Below are positions 9,142 to 17,251 of a DNA stretch of 64,000 nucleotides, piece after piece. The notes beneath the pieces were generated by a model. The model was not told the DNA's origin. It ran no database searches and was given only the letters and a program-made list of their open reading frames with translations. Position 1 is the first letter of the stretch, and each line of letters opens with the position of its first letter. The DNA is from Streptomyces luomodiensis (GTDB lineage: Bacteria > Actinomycetota > Actinomycetes > Streptomycetales > Streptomycetaceae): assembly GCF_031679605.1 (NCBI RefSeq), contig NZ_CP117522.1, positions 5,394,001 through 5,458,000 of the forward strand, read 5' to 3'. A program made the position numbers and the translations under genes.

Positions 9142-9177
9142 CTGACTCCGCCGTGGCGATCGCCACGGCGGAGTCAG
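9142..9177. promoter_or_regulatory. Perfect 18-bp palindrome between pstS and pstC
   Basis: The 36-base sequence from 9142 to 9177 is an uninterrupted inverted repeat (arms CTGACTCCGCCGTGGCGA and complement). It starts about nine bases downstream of the pstS stop. It could act as a partial terminator or an mRNA-stabilising hairpin, giving more PstS than PstCAB, as known for other binding-protein operons. That role is inferred from position. Confidence 0.7.
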
Positions 9178-9185
9178 GACTCGGG

Positions 9186-10307
9186 TCAGGAGAGGGTCTT
9201 GATGCTCTCGCGGACCTTCGTGGCGATCTCGGCCGGCAGCGGGGCGTAGCCCAGCTCCTTGAGGGAGGTCTGGCCGTCCTCGCCGGCGATGTAGGTCAGG
9301 AAGGACTTGGTCGCGGCGAGGGTGCTGGCCTTGTTGCCCTTGTCGCAGGCGATCTCGTAGGTGACCAGGGTGATCGGGTAGGCGTTGGCGGCCTTGGTGT
9401 CGTACGCCAGCTCCAGGGCCAGGTCGCTGCCGCTGCCCGCGATCTTGGCCTCGGAGATGGCCTTGGAGGCGTTCTCGACGGTGGCCTGGACCGGGGTGGA
9501 GGCGCCGGTGTCGAGGTCGACGGTCTTGATGCTGTTCGCGGTCGCGTAGGACAGCTCGAAGTACGAGATCGCGCCCGAGACCTGCTTGACCTGCGAGGAG
9601 ACACCGGAGGAGCCGTCGGCCGACTGGCCGCCCTTGCCCTCCCACGCCTTGCCCGGCTCGTGCGGCCACGACTTCGGCGCGGCGGCCTTGAGGTACTTGG
9701 TGAAGTTGTCCGTGGTGCCCGACTCGTCGGAGCGGTGGAACGCCTGGATCTTGAGGCTCGGAAGCTTCGCGTCCGGGTTCAGCTTCTTGATCGCCGGGTC
9801 GTTCCACTCCTTGATGTCGGAGTTGAAGATCTTGGCGAGGGTGTCCGCGTCGAGGGTCAGCTTGTCCACGCCCGGCACGTTGAAGCCGACCGCGATCGGG
9901 CCGCCGACCATCGGCAGGTCAATGGCCTTGCCGCCCTTGCAGACCTTCTCGGACGACTTGATCTCTTCGGGCTTCAGTGCCGAGTCGGAGCCCGCGAAGG
10001 CGGTCTTGCCCTGGAGGAACTCCTGGATGCCCGCGCCCGAGCCGGTGGCCTTGTAGTTGAGCTTGGTGTCCGAGCAGGCGCCGCCGTAGTTCTTGATCCA
10101 CAGATCCATGGCGTTCTTCTGCGCGGACGAGCCCGAGGCCAGCAGCTGCCCCTTGCCGTCGCACTTGATGTTGGCGGCGGCCTTGGAGCCGCCACCGCCG
10201 CCCGAGCTGTTGTCGTCGGAGCCACACGCCGAGAGGACGAGGACGCCGGAGACAACGAGGGCACCGGCGGCGATGGCGCGAAGCCGGTTCTTGCGCTGAA
10301 GCTTCAC
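9186..10307 (-). CDS. pstS: Phosphate-binding lipoprotein PstS
   Basis: A 373-residue periplasmic-type binding protein anchored outside the membrane. The signal peptide ends in the lipobox LSAC (Cys at about 28), followed by a Gly/Ser linker. Phosphate-binding family segments include GSSAQKNAMDLWIKNY, AFAGSDSALKPEE, AFHRSDESGTTDNFTKYL and the C-terminal GYAPLP. It is the first gene of pstSCAB. A PHO box lies about 157 bases upstream, so PhoP is expected to induce it on phosphate starvation. Confidence 0.97.
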   Translation of the reverse strand: MKLQRKNRLRAIAAGALVVSGVLVLSACGSDDNSSGGGGGSKAAANIKCDGKGQLLASGSSAQKNAMDLWIKNYGGACSDTKLNYKATGSGAGIQEFLQGKTAFAGSDSALKPEEIKSSEKVCKGGKAIDLPMVGGPIAVGFNVPGVDKLTLDADTLAKIFNSDIKEWNDPAIKKLNPDAKLPSLKIQAFHRSDESGTTDNFTKYLKAAAPKSWPHEPGKAWEGKGGQSADGSSGVSSQVKQVSGAISYFELSYATANSIKTVDLDTGASTPVQATVENASKAISEAKIAGSGSDLALELAYDTKAANAYPITLVTYEIACDKGNKASTLAATKSFLTYIAGEDGQTSLKELGYAPLPAEIATKVRESIKTLS

Positions 10308-10761
10308 TTTCAGGTGTTCCTTCCAGGAGCCGCCGGTGGGGGACGGCGCGGGAAATGGGTGGTGCGCACTTGTGTGTGGTGCTTTTGCGCGTGCGCCGGA
10401 GCCGTACTCGACTCACGCTCAGTAGGGCCGAAAGTAGGCAGATCAGGTGAAGCGGCCTGAGGGGGTGAGTTAACGAGCGGTGAACCTCGGCCGTCAGTGT
10501 GGTGGCCATGTCACGGCCGGGTCACGGCCAGGTCGCGGCGCGGATGACGCCCTTACGGAGGCCGCGTGAAGCCCGTCCGACACCTGTGCGACACCCGTCC
10601 GGTGAACCGGATCGGGGTGGCTGCTGGGGTAACCGCCGCGTGTCTCTGTCGGATTGCGGTACGGCATGTCACTATCCGTCCCTACGTGCCGGTACGTCAG
10701 GTCTGGTGCGCGAATGGGGCAGGAGCGCGTACGGCCTGGGCGGAACGAGAGGAGACCGCGG
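10308..10761. other. Divergent promoter region between pstS and the NlpC/P60 gene
   Basis: No gene seen in 454 bases. It holds the PHO box (10464-10485) and the pstS 5' leader on the minus-strand side. A triplicated GTCACGGCC/GTCGCGGC motif lies near 10509-10536, and a CCGGTGAACCGG dyad near 10600. The NlpC/P60 ribosome binding site (GGAG, 10751) is at the end. I found no match to the c-di-AMP (ydaO) riboswitch that often precedes such cell-wall hydrolases. Confidence 0.5.
10464..10485 (-). promoter_or_regulatory. PHO box (PhoP operator) of pstS
   Basis: Read on the minus strand, two adjacent 11-base direct repeats are present: GTTCACCGCTC and GTTAACTCACC. They match the Streptomyces PhoP repeat unit (consensus close to GTTCACCCGGC). 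A further degenerate unit with CTTCACC lies about one and a half turns downstream near 10442-10452. Confidence 0.85.
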
Positions 10762-11907
10762 GTGAGGCGGGACGGGAGAGGGAGGGGTGTGAGCGTCGCC
10801 GCGGCCACCGCGCTCGTCTGCGCGCTGGGACTGTCGGCCGGGCCGGAGGCGGCGTACGCCGCGCCCGGTGATCCGGGGCCGACGCCGGCGCCGGGCGGCG
10901 GGGCCGGGGGCACCGCGGCTGGGGACACCGCGGGCGGGGGTGCCGCGACCGGTGGCGCCGCGGGCGGGGGGCGGAGCCTGGAGGACGTCCGTAAGGAGGT
11001 CGACGACCTGTACCGCAAGGCGGAGTCGGCCACCGACGCGTACAACCTGGCGCGGGAGAAACAGACCCGTCAGGAGAAGACCATCCTGAAGATCGCACGG
11101 GCCGTGGTGAAGGCCCAGAAGGAGATGGCCGGGCTGCGCAAGCGGGCCGGGGCGATGGCGCGGGCACAGTACCGGGGCGGCGGTATGCCCGCGGAGGCGC
11201 GGCTGTTCCTCAACGGCGATCCGAGCGACTTCCTCGACGGTGTCACGCTCGCGCGCAAGGGTGAACAGGCGACCCACGGCCTGATCGGCCGCCTGGAGCG
11301 CACCCGGACGGCGCTCGACCGCTACGCCGACTCCGCCTCCCAGGAGTGGGAGCGGCTGGACCGGAGCCGGGCGAAGAAGGCGGCGGCGAAGAAGGAGATC
11401 CTGCGCAAGCTCGCCGGCGCGCAGCGGCTGGAGTCCCGGCTGGCGAAGGACGAGCGGGAGCGGCTGCGCCGGCTGGAGGAGGACAAGGCCCGCGACGCGC
11501 AGGCGAAATGGCTGGACACCGGGATACTGCGGGAGCTCGGCCGCGGCGCCACCACGACGGGCCGGCGCGCGGTCGACTTCGCGAGGGCCCAGCTCGGCAA
11601 GGACTACGTGTGGGGCGCGGTGGGACCGGACACCTACGACTGCTCGGGGCTCACCCAGCGGGCGTGGGCGACGGCCGGCCGGACGATCCCGCGGACCTCG
11701 CAGGAGCAGTGGAGGCTGCTGCCGAAAGTGAGCGTGAAGGACATGCGTCCGGGCGATCTGATCATCTACTTCGGGGACGCCAGTCACGTGGGGATGTACG
11801 TGGGCGGCGGCGCGATGATCCACGCTCCCCGCCCCGGCCGCCAGGTCACGGTCGCGGGCGCGGGCTCGATGCCGATCCTGGGCGTGGTCCGGCCGGACGC
11901 GAGATAA
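10762..11907 (+). CDS. Secreted NlpC/P60 peptidoglycan hydrolase
   Basis: A 381-residue exported cell-wall endopeptidase. I chose the GTG at 10762 (GGAG seven bases upstream), which yields an Arg-rich signal peptide ending in AYAAPG. A Gly/Ala-rich linker follows, then a long coiled coil from about 70 to 265. The C-terminal NlpC/P60 domain has catalytic Cys at about 294 (YDCSGL) and His at about 342 (SHVGMY). This layout matches RipA-type DL-endopeptidases, whose coiled coil restrains the enzyme until an FtsX-like partner activates it. It is divergent from pstS and stands alone. Confidence 0.9.
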   Translation: MRRDGRGRGVSVAAATALVCALGLSAGPEAAYAAPGDPGPTPAPGGGAGGTAAGDTAGGGAATGGAAGGGRSLEDVRKEVDDLYRKAESATDAYNLAREKQTRQEKTILKIARAVVKAQKEMAGLRKRAGAMARAQYRGGGMPAEARLFLNGDPSDFLDGVTLARKGEQATHGLIGRLERTRTALDRYADSASQEWERLDRSRAKKAAAKKEILRKLAGAQRLESRLAKDERERLRRLEEDKARDAQAKWLDTGILRELGRGATTTGRRAVDFARAQLGKDYVWGAVGPDTYDCSGLTQRAWATAGRTIPRTSQEQWRLLPKVSVKDMRPGDLIIYFGDASHVGMYVGGGAMIHAPRPGRQVTVAGAGSMPILGVVRPDAR

Positions 11908-12282
11908 CGCGGCCACGGCAGGCCGGGCGGGTCCACAGGAGGGAGCTTTGGGCTTGCTTGGTCCGGCCTGGTCGGTCCGGTCGGCACGGCCTGCTCGGCA
12001 CGGCCCACTCGCCGCGGTAGGTCAGGCCTCTCGGTCCGGTCGGCCAGGCCCGGTGGGTCCGCTCGGTGCGGTCGGACTGGTCCGGCCTGGCCCTGGCCCG
12101 GTCAGGCCCTCTCGGTGTGGTCGGTCCGCTTGGCGCGGTCAGGCCCGGCTGGCCTGCTCGGCTCGGTCAGGCCCAGTCTGCTCGGCCCGGTCAGGCGCGG
12201 TCAGGCCCGGTTAGGCCCGGCCCGGACCGGTCGATCCGGTTCGGGTCGGTTCGGGCGGTCGGTCTGGCACTGGTCGGGTCGG
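11908..12282. repeat. GGTC/CCGG-rich low-complexity repeat array
   Basis: No gene seen. From about 11955 to 12290 the sequence is built from degenerate head-to-tail units around GGTCNGGCCCG and CTCGGTCCGGTCGG, with a strong bias to the plus strand. Frames stay open only because stop codons are rare in such sequence; the predicted peptides are repetitive Arg/Ser/Gly/Pro. It lies between convergent genes. Confidence 0.65.
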
Positions 12283-12807
12283 TCAGCGCGGTGGCAGCTC
12301 GTTCAGGGCCGTCTCGAAGGCGTCGTACGCGCGCTGGTCGAAGAGGACGAAGCGGGCCTCATCGACGGAGGTGTCCGTCTCGCGGACGGTGGTGAGGGCG
12401 ATCCGGGCCGCGTCGTCGAGGGGCCAGCGGTAGACGCCGGTGGAGACGGCCGGGAAGGCGACCGTACGGGCGCCCAGTTCGTCCGCGACCCGGAGCGACT
12501 CGCGGTAGCAGGAGGCGAGCGTGGCCGAGCGGTCCTCGGAGTCGGCGAACACCGGGCCGACCGTATGGATCACCCAGCGGGCGGGCAGTCGGCCGGCCGT
12601 GGTGGCGACCGCCTGGCCGGCCGGGAGGCCCTTGCCGTAGCGAGACGCCCGTAGATCGCGACATTCATCCAGAATGTCGGGTCCGCCCCGCCGGTGGATG
12701 GCTCCGTCGACGCCACCCCCTCCCAGGAGGGAGGAGTTGGCCGCGTTCACCACGGCGTCGACCGTCTGCTCGGTGATGTCGCCCAGCGCCAGCGTGATGT
12801 TCGTCAT
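12283..12807 (-). CDS. Macrodomain ADP-ribose hydrolase (O-acetyl-ADP-ribose deacetylase type)
   Basis: A 174-residue single macrodomain. ATG 12807 gives the canonical start MTNITLALGDIT. Ligand-binding signatures are visible: VVNAANSSLLGGGGVDGAIHRRGG near residues 20-42 and AFPAVSTGVYRWP near 118-130. These place it in the MacroD/YmdB group, which removes ADP-ribose from acidic residues or deacetylates O-acetyl-ADP-ribose. Its start lies 231 bases from the divergent SpoIIE gene. The ATG at 12861 would add 18 residues without family resemblance. Confidence 0.9.
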   Translation of the reverse strand: MTNITLALGDITEQTVDAVVNAANSSLLGGGGVDGAIHRRGGPDILDECRDLRASRYGKGLPAGQAVATTAGRLPARWVIHTVGPVFADSEDRSATLASCYRESLRVADELGARTVAFPAVSTGVYRWPLDDAARIALTTVRETDTSVDEARFVLFDQRAYDAFETALNELPPR

Positions 12808-13038
12808 CCCGGGATTGTCTCCCGGGCCGCCAAAAGGCGCATGACGTGCGGCATATGACAAAAGTCGTTGCCGGAGGTCATTCCGCGAAACGGCCGCCTA
12901 GCGCTAAGGTCGGCTGGCAATCTCCGGCGCTCACGCCCTGAAGCCGCTGAAACCGACCAGTCGGTGTGCGTGCCGGAATCCCAGTGCGCTCCACCCGTCG
13001 GCGGGGCGTGCCCTCGGGGGGAGGGAAGGAATCGAGCG

Positions 13039-14265
13039 ATGTCCGTACCCGTGCCGAGGCTACGGGAGGCACCGGCCCCGCACGCCGGTCCCGCCACCCT
13101 GCCCGACAACGGGCTCACCCTGCTGGTGATCGAGGACGATCCCTCCGGTGCCTTCAACGTTCCCGAGATGCTGGACACCGAGGGTAACCGGCTCCGCATC
13201 CGTACGGCCCGCAACCTCACCGAGGCCGGCCGGCTGCTCACCGACGGGGTGCAGTGCATCCTCCTGGCCCTGCCGGGCCCGGCCGACGATGGCGCGGACT
13301 CGCTGGCCACCCTGCGCGCGGTGCTGAGGCTCGCGCCCTCGCAAGCCGTCCTCGTCCTCACCGCGGAGGACGACGCCGAGCGCGCCGCCGAGGCGGTGCG
13401 GGTGGGCGCCCAGGACTTTCTCTTCCGTGACGAGCTGGACGGCCGGAGCCTCAGCCGCGCCATCCGCTACGCCGTCGAGCGCAAACGCTCCGACCTCGCC
13501 CAGCGCCAGCTCACCGAGTCACGACTGCGCGCCCAGGAGAACGCCCGGCTGGAGCGCGGACTGCTGCCCACCCCGCTGCTGGGCGGCTCGGGGCTGCGTT
13601 TCGCCGCCCGCTACCGGCCCGGCCGCAGCCGGGCCCTGCTCGGCGGCGACTTCTACGACACCGTCCGCACCCCGGACGGCACGGTCCACGCGATGATCGG
13701 CGACGTCTGCGGCCACGGCCCGGACGAGGCCGCCCTCGGCGTGGAGCTGCGGATCGCCTGGCGCGCCCTGACCTTCGCCGGGCTGTGCGGAGATCAGCTG
13801 CTCGGCACCCTTCAGCAGGTGCTGGAGAACGAACGCGCCGACGACGAGATCTTCGCCACGCTGTGCACCGTCGACATCGCGCCGGACGGCCGCCGGGCCG
13901 GGGTGTGCCTGGCCGGGCACCCCTCACCGCTGGCGATCCGCCCGAGCATGGCGCCCCGGCTGCTGCCCACCGAGGAGAACGGCCCGGCGCTCGGCCTGCT
14001 GCCGAACGCCCGCTGGCCGCGCCATGAGGTCGAGCTCGGCGGGGCGTGGAGCCTGATGATGTACACCGACGGGCTGATCGAGGGCCGCGTCGGACCGGGT
14101 GTGCAGCGGCTCGGCCAGGAGGGGATGGTCGAGATCGTGGCGCGCCAGCTCGCGGAGGGGCGGCGCGGCGAGGAACTGCTGGACGCGACCGTCACCGAGG
14201 TGCGGTCGCTGAACGGCGGGGAGCTGACCGACGACCTGGCGGTGCTGCTGCTGGACCGCGGCTGA
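13039..14265 (+). CDS. PP2C/SpoIIE phosphatase with N-terminal receiver-like domain
   Basis: A 408-residue protein. ATG 13039 follows a GAGGGAAGGA ribosome site. Residues about 28-150 form a receiver domain (LTLLVIEDDP, ... VGAQDFLFRDELDG). A short coiled segment follows, then a SpoIIE/PP2C domain from about 190 with GGDFYDTV, GDVCGHGPDEA and MMYTDGLIEGR, the metal-binding Asp motifs. In the receiver the usual phosphoacceptor Asp is missing: the segment reads CILLALPGP where others have LLDLxLP. Such proteins dephosphorylate anti-anti-sigma factors in Streptomyces; the partner is not in the window. Here input may be by protein contact rather than phosphorylation. Confidence 0.88.
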   Translation: MSVPVPRLREAPAPHAGPATLPDNGLTLLVIEDDPSGAFNVPEMLDTEGNRLRIRTARNLTEAGRLLTDGVQCILLALPGPADDGADSLATLRAVLRLAPSQAVLVLTAEDDAERAAEAVRVGAQDFLFRDELDGRSLSRAIRYAVERKRSDLAQRQLTESRLRAQENARLERGLLPTPLLGGSGLRFAARYRPGRSRALLGGDFYDTVRTPDGTVHAMIGDVCGHGPDEAALGVELRIAWRALTFAGLCGDQLLGTLQQVLENERADDEIFATLCTVDIAPDGRRAGVCLAGHPSPLAIRPSMAPRLLPTEENGPALGLLPNARWPRHEVELGGAWSLMMYTDGLIEGRVGPGVQRLGQEGMVEIVARQLAEGRRGEELLDATVTEVRSLNGGELTDDLAVLLLDRG

Positions 14266-14321
14266 CCGGCCGCGGTCCGTTTCGGTGCCGTCCGTGACCA
14301 CGGGCGGTCGTCCGTTTAACG

Positions 14322-14445
14322 CCGTTCAGCGCATCGGAGCCCGTTCAGTGCCTCGGGTCCGTTCAGCGCCTCGGCGCCCGTTCAGTGCCCGGTTGACCGT
14401 TCAGTGGCCGTTTGGCGGCTAGTGGCCGTCCGTGGCCGTTCAGCG
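14322..14445. repeat. Tandem repeat with about 19-base period around CCGTTCAG
   Basis: CCGTTCAG starts at 14322, 14341, 14359, 14378, 14397 and 14436, a regular spacing of 18-19 bases with one degenerate unit between the last two. The array lies between convergent genes and just enters the 3' end of the DUF2516 gene. Confidence 0.75.
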
Positions 14446-14793
14446 GCCGTTGAAGGGCCCGTAGGGACCGTCGGAGCTGGAGCCGCGGCCGCGCGGCCAG
14501 CGGCGGCCGCCACCGGAGACCTGCCGCAGCGCGGGCCGGACGTCGACGACGTACACGATGGTCGCGATGAGGCCGATGATCGGCAGGAAGTCCAGGATGC
14601 CCATGAAGAAGTTCACCGCGGCGGCGAGGCCGAGGATGATCAGCCAGAACGCCTTGGTCTGCTTGTCCGCCGCCCGGTAGGCGTCCTCGCGGCGGATCGC
14701 CGAGTCGACGAAGGCGAACAGGCTGAAGAGAAGCAGGCCCCAGGAGACCCAGTACATCAACTTGCCGAAGCCTTCCACCAGCACGCCGTCCAC
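14440..14793 (-). CDS. DUF2516 small membrane protein
   Basis: A 117-residue membrane protein with three hydrophobic segments (LMYWVSWGLLLFSLFAFVDS, FWLIILGLAAAVNFF and LPIIGLIATIVYVVDV) and a basic Gly/Ser-rich tail. It matches the DUF2516 family found next to hbhA in mycobacteria. It is the last gene of the XRE-HbhA-DUF2516 set. Its function is unknown. Confidence 0.85.
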   Translation of the reverse strand: MDGVLVEGFGKLMYWVSWGLLLFSLFAFVDSAIRREDAYRAADKQTKAFWLIILGLAAAVNFFMGILDFLPIIGLIATIVYVVDVRPALRQVSGGGRRWPRGRGSSSDGPYGPFNGR

Positions 14794-14894
14794 CGCCTAG
14801 AAGATATGTATGGGAAGCGTCTTTGCGGCCACCGTACCCGCTGTCCGGGCCGGGCACGCAGGGCGTACCCGGCCCGGCCGTGGACGGGAACCCG

Positions 14895-15617
14895 TCAGCC
14901 CGCCGACTTCGGCTCCGACTTCTTGGCGGCGGGGGCGGGCTTGCCGCCGCGGGCCGGGGCCTTCTTGGCCTGGGCGGCCGCAGCGGCGGGGGAGGCCGGG
15001 GCGGCCGGGGCCGGCTGGGCGCCGGCGGAGTTGGCGCCGCTCGACGCGGCCGGCTTGGCCGGGGCGGACTTCGGCGCCTCCTTGGACGGGTCCACGGAGA
15101 CCGACTGCGCCGGGGCCTTCGCCTGGGCCGCCGCGTTGCCGTCCTTCCGCTCCTCGGGCCGCTCCGCGGGCCGCTCATCGGGCTCGATCGCGCCGGCGAT
15201 GTCGACGACCTCGTCGGCCGCCTCGCCGCGCCAGGTCCGCACGACCTGCTGGCCGTGCTCGGCCACCTCGTCGTACCGCTCCCGCGCCTTCACGGCGAGC
15301 TCGGCGGCCCGGCCCACCCCCTGTAGGGCGAGGTCCTGCGCCGTGTCGCGCAGCCGCTTGAGGTCGGTGTCGAGCGTGCCGAGCATCTCGGTGACCTTGT
15401 CCTGAGCCTCCTTGGCCTGCTGGGAGACCCGCTCCTGCACGGCCTTGGGGTCGGTGTTGCGCACCGCGTTCAAACGCTCCGGGGCCTCGGCGACGATCTT
15501 CTCGACGAGCGACGGCACCTCCTTGAGCTTCTGTGCGGCCAGATCGGCCGTACCCGCCATGAAGTAGAGCGGGGTCGGGTCGGTGAGGGTCTTGCGTACG
15601 TCGTCGGTGATGGCCAT
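14895..15617 (-). CDS. HbhA-like coiled-coil protein with Lys/Pro/Ala tail
   Basis: A 240-residue protein resembling mycobacterial heparin-binding haemagglutinin. The N-terminal region MAITDDVRKTLTDPTPLYFMAGTADLA is conserved with HbhA. Residues about 30-140 form a charged coiled coil with a LPSLVEKIVAEAP-like segment, and the last 90 residues are rich in Ala, Pro and Lys (KKAPARGGKPAPAAKK), as in the heparin-binding tail. There is no signal peptide, which is also true of HbhA. In a soil actinomycete the adhesin role is doubtful; a link to membrane or lipid bodies is equally possible. It lies between the XRE regulator and the DUF2516 gene, on the same strand. Confidence 0.82.
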   Translation of the reverse strand: MAITDDVRKTLTDPTPLYFMAGTADLAAQKLKEVPSLVEKIVAEAPERLNAVRNTDPKAVQERVSQQAKEAQDKVTEMLGTLDTDLKRLRDTAQDLALQGVGRAAELAVKARERYDEVAEHGQQVVRTWRGEAADEVVDIAGAIEPDERPAERPEERKDGNAAAQAKAPAQSVSVDPSKEAPKSAPAKPAASSGANSAGAQPAPAAPASPAAAAAQAKKAPARGGKPAPAAKKSEPKSAG

Positions 15618-15636
15618 GGTGGATGGTCCTCCCGGA

Positions 15637-16041
15637 TCAGTTCGAGGGTGTGGCGACGTCGACGCCGGCGTCGGGGGCGTCGTCCGAGGCGGTCTGGAGC
15701 CCGTTCTCCTTGCGGAAGGACTCGTAGATCTGGAGCAGTACCTGCTTCTGCCGCTCGTTGATCGAGGGGTCGGCGAGTATCACGCTGCGCACCTCGGTCT
15801 CCGCGCGGTCCCGCTCATCGAGGATCCCCGCCTGTACGTACAGGGTCTCGGCGGATATCCGCAGCGCCTTGGCCAGCTGCTGGAGGATCTCGGCGCTGGG
15901 CTTGCGCAGCCCGCGCTCGATCTGGCTGAGGTACGGATTGGACACCCCGGCCGCGTCGGCCAGCTGCCGCAGCGAGAGCTGTGCGGTGCGCCGCTGCTCG
16001 CGCAGGAACTCGCCGAGGTTGCCGACGTTGAGAGATGCCAT
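15637..16041 (-). CDS. XRE-family regulator of the hbhA-like operon (Rv0474-like)
   Basis: A 134-residue DNA-binding protein. ATG 16041 gives MASLNVGNLGEFLREQRR, then a helix-turn-helix (LSLRQLADAAGVSNPYLSQIERGLRKPS) at about residues 22-50. A helical C-terminal half follows, containing LADPSINERQKQVLLQIYESFRKEN. Gene order and sequence recall Mycobacterium Rv0474-hbhA-Rv0476. A perfect palindrome 27-54 bases upstream is the likely autoregulatory site. Rv0474 has been described as copper-responsive, but that property cannot be read from this sequence. Confidence 0.87.
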   Translation of the reverse strand: MASLNVGNLGEFLREQRRTAQLSLRQLADAAGVSNPYLSQIERGLRKPSAEILQQLAKALRISAETLYVQAGILDERDRAETEVRSVILADPSINERQKQVLLQIYESFRKENGLQTASDDAPDAGVDVATPSN

Positions 16042-16067
16042 GCCTCGATGCTGCCGCACGAGCGCTA

Positions 16068-16095
16068 ACTATTGCAAGCATTTGCTTGCAATAGT
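16068..16095. promoter_or_regulatory. Perfect palindromic operator upstream of the XRE regulator
   Basis: Two perfect 13-base arms (ACTATTGCAAGCA) flank a TT centre, giving a 28-base dyad. It is strikingly AT-rich for this genome and lies just upstream of the XRE gene, so it is probably the binding site of that dimeric repressor and overlaps its promoter. Confidence 0.8.
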
Positions 16096-16212
16096 GGCGT
16101 GCGTCATCGCACGGTCCGGTCGGCGTTGGTCCGGTGGGGTGTCCTCGTGCTCTCTCGCCGCCGGATCTCGATCAACGACGTGGACCGGCGGCCAAGCCCA
16201 TTGCCTGGAGCG

Positions 16213-17133
16213 TCACCTGCCGCCTGGGCCGGCTGTGCTGTACGCGGCGCGCCAGGCAGCGGGGGGCATGGTGGCCTGGCGTCGGAAGAACGTGGTGAAG
16301 TTGCCGACGTCCCGGAAGCCGAGGCGCCGGGCGCAGCCGCTGACCGGCAGGTCGGTGTGGGCGAGCAGTCTCTTGGCTTCCAGCAGGATGCGCTGGTCGA
16401 GGAATGCCTTGGCGCCCGTGCCGGTGGCGGCACGCGTCGCCCGGGTGAGTGTGCGCACGTCATAGCCGAGTGCCTGCGCGTAGTCGGCCACGTGGTGCCA
16501 GTCGGTGAAGTGCTCTTCGACGGTGGCCCGATAGGCGCGGAACACATCGGTGTGCCGGCTGCCGGATTCTGCCGCGCCGGTCGGGGCCGGTGTGTCGGGG
16601 AGGGCGCGCAGGATCAGTGCCGCCAGCAGGTGGGCGAGCAGTGCGGGAGATGCCAGGCGTGGGGTTCGCGCCGCCGCGCTGTGCTCGCGGCCGAGGTGTT
16701 CGGCCGCGAGCAGGGCGAGGGACAGGCGCTGCTGGTCCAGCTGCCAGCAGGCCGGTGTGGTGGCCTCTGCCGAGGTGAAGCCGGGAAGGAAGCCGGGCCG
16801 GAAGAGGATCAGCGGGCCGTCGCAGGCGTCGATGTCGCTCCAGCGGTGCACCATGCCCGGCCGGATCCACACCGCGCTGCCTTCCGCCAGCCGGTAGCCG
16901 TGGAAGTCCGCTTCATGGGCGCCGGTTCCGGAGCCGACCAGGGCGAACACATGGAAGTCGGGACGCTGCGGCTGTACGCGACGGCGGTGGACGTCCATCG
17001 CACGCAGCGCGGCGAAGTCCAGGACCTCCACCCCGTACGCCGATCCGACGGCGGGCAGATAGCGCAGTTGCCGAACCGCGCCGTGTCCGTCGATGTGTCC
17101 GTTTTCCACAAGGAGTGTGTTCCTTTCCGCCAC
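16213..17133 (-). CDS. AraC-family transcriptional regulator
   Basis: A 306-residue regulator. The N-terminal half is a cupin-like sensor domain (FHVFALVGSGTGAHEADFHGYRLAEGSAVWIRPG). The C-terminal AraC domain, from about residue 205, has two helix-turn-helix motifs (VADYAQALGYDVRTLTRATRAATG and LPVSGCARRLGFRDVGNFTTFFRRQATMPP). It is divergent from the alpha/beta hydrolase gene, with 118 bases between starts, so that gene is its most likely target. Confidence 0.88.
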   Translation of the reverse strand: MAERNTLLVENGHIDGHGAVRQLRYLPAVGSAYGVEVLDFAALRAMDVHRRRVQPQRPDFHVFALVGSGTGAHEADFHGYRLAEGSAVWIRPGMVHRWSDIDACDGPLILFRPGFLPGFTSAEATTPACWQLDQQRLSLALLAAEHLGREHSAAARTPRLASPALLAHLLAALILRALPDTPAPTGAAESGSRHTDVFRAYRATVEEHFTDWHHVADYAQALGYDVRTLTRATRAATGTGAKAFLDQRILLEAKRLLAHTDLPVSGCARRLGFRDVGNFTTFFRRQATMPPAAWRAAYSTAGPGGR

Positions 17134-17251
17134 GGCGTGGACACTCCCTCGCCTACCGTCGGAAGCGAGCCTGATCAGCAGGTCAGATTACCGGTTCACA
17201 GCTGCGGCAGGACGGCGGGAGCCGCCTTCCGCAGCCGATGGGAAAGGCGCG

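Noticed and set aside
10500..10761. c-di-AMP (ydaO) riboswitch ahead of the NlpC/P60 gene
   Set aside because: Such switches are common before these hydrolases in Streptomyces, but I could not find the conserved riboswitch segments in this leader.
16068..16095. Possible Nur box (TTGCAA-N5-TTGCAA type)
   Set aside because: The half sites are eight bases apart rather than five, and the sequence is better explained as a continuous 28-base palindrome for the adjacent XRE regulator.
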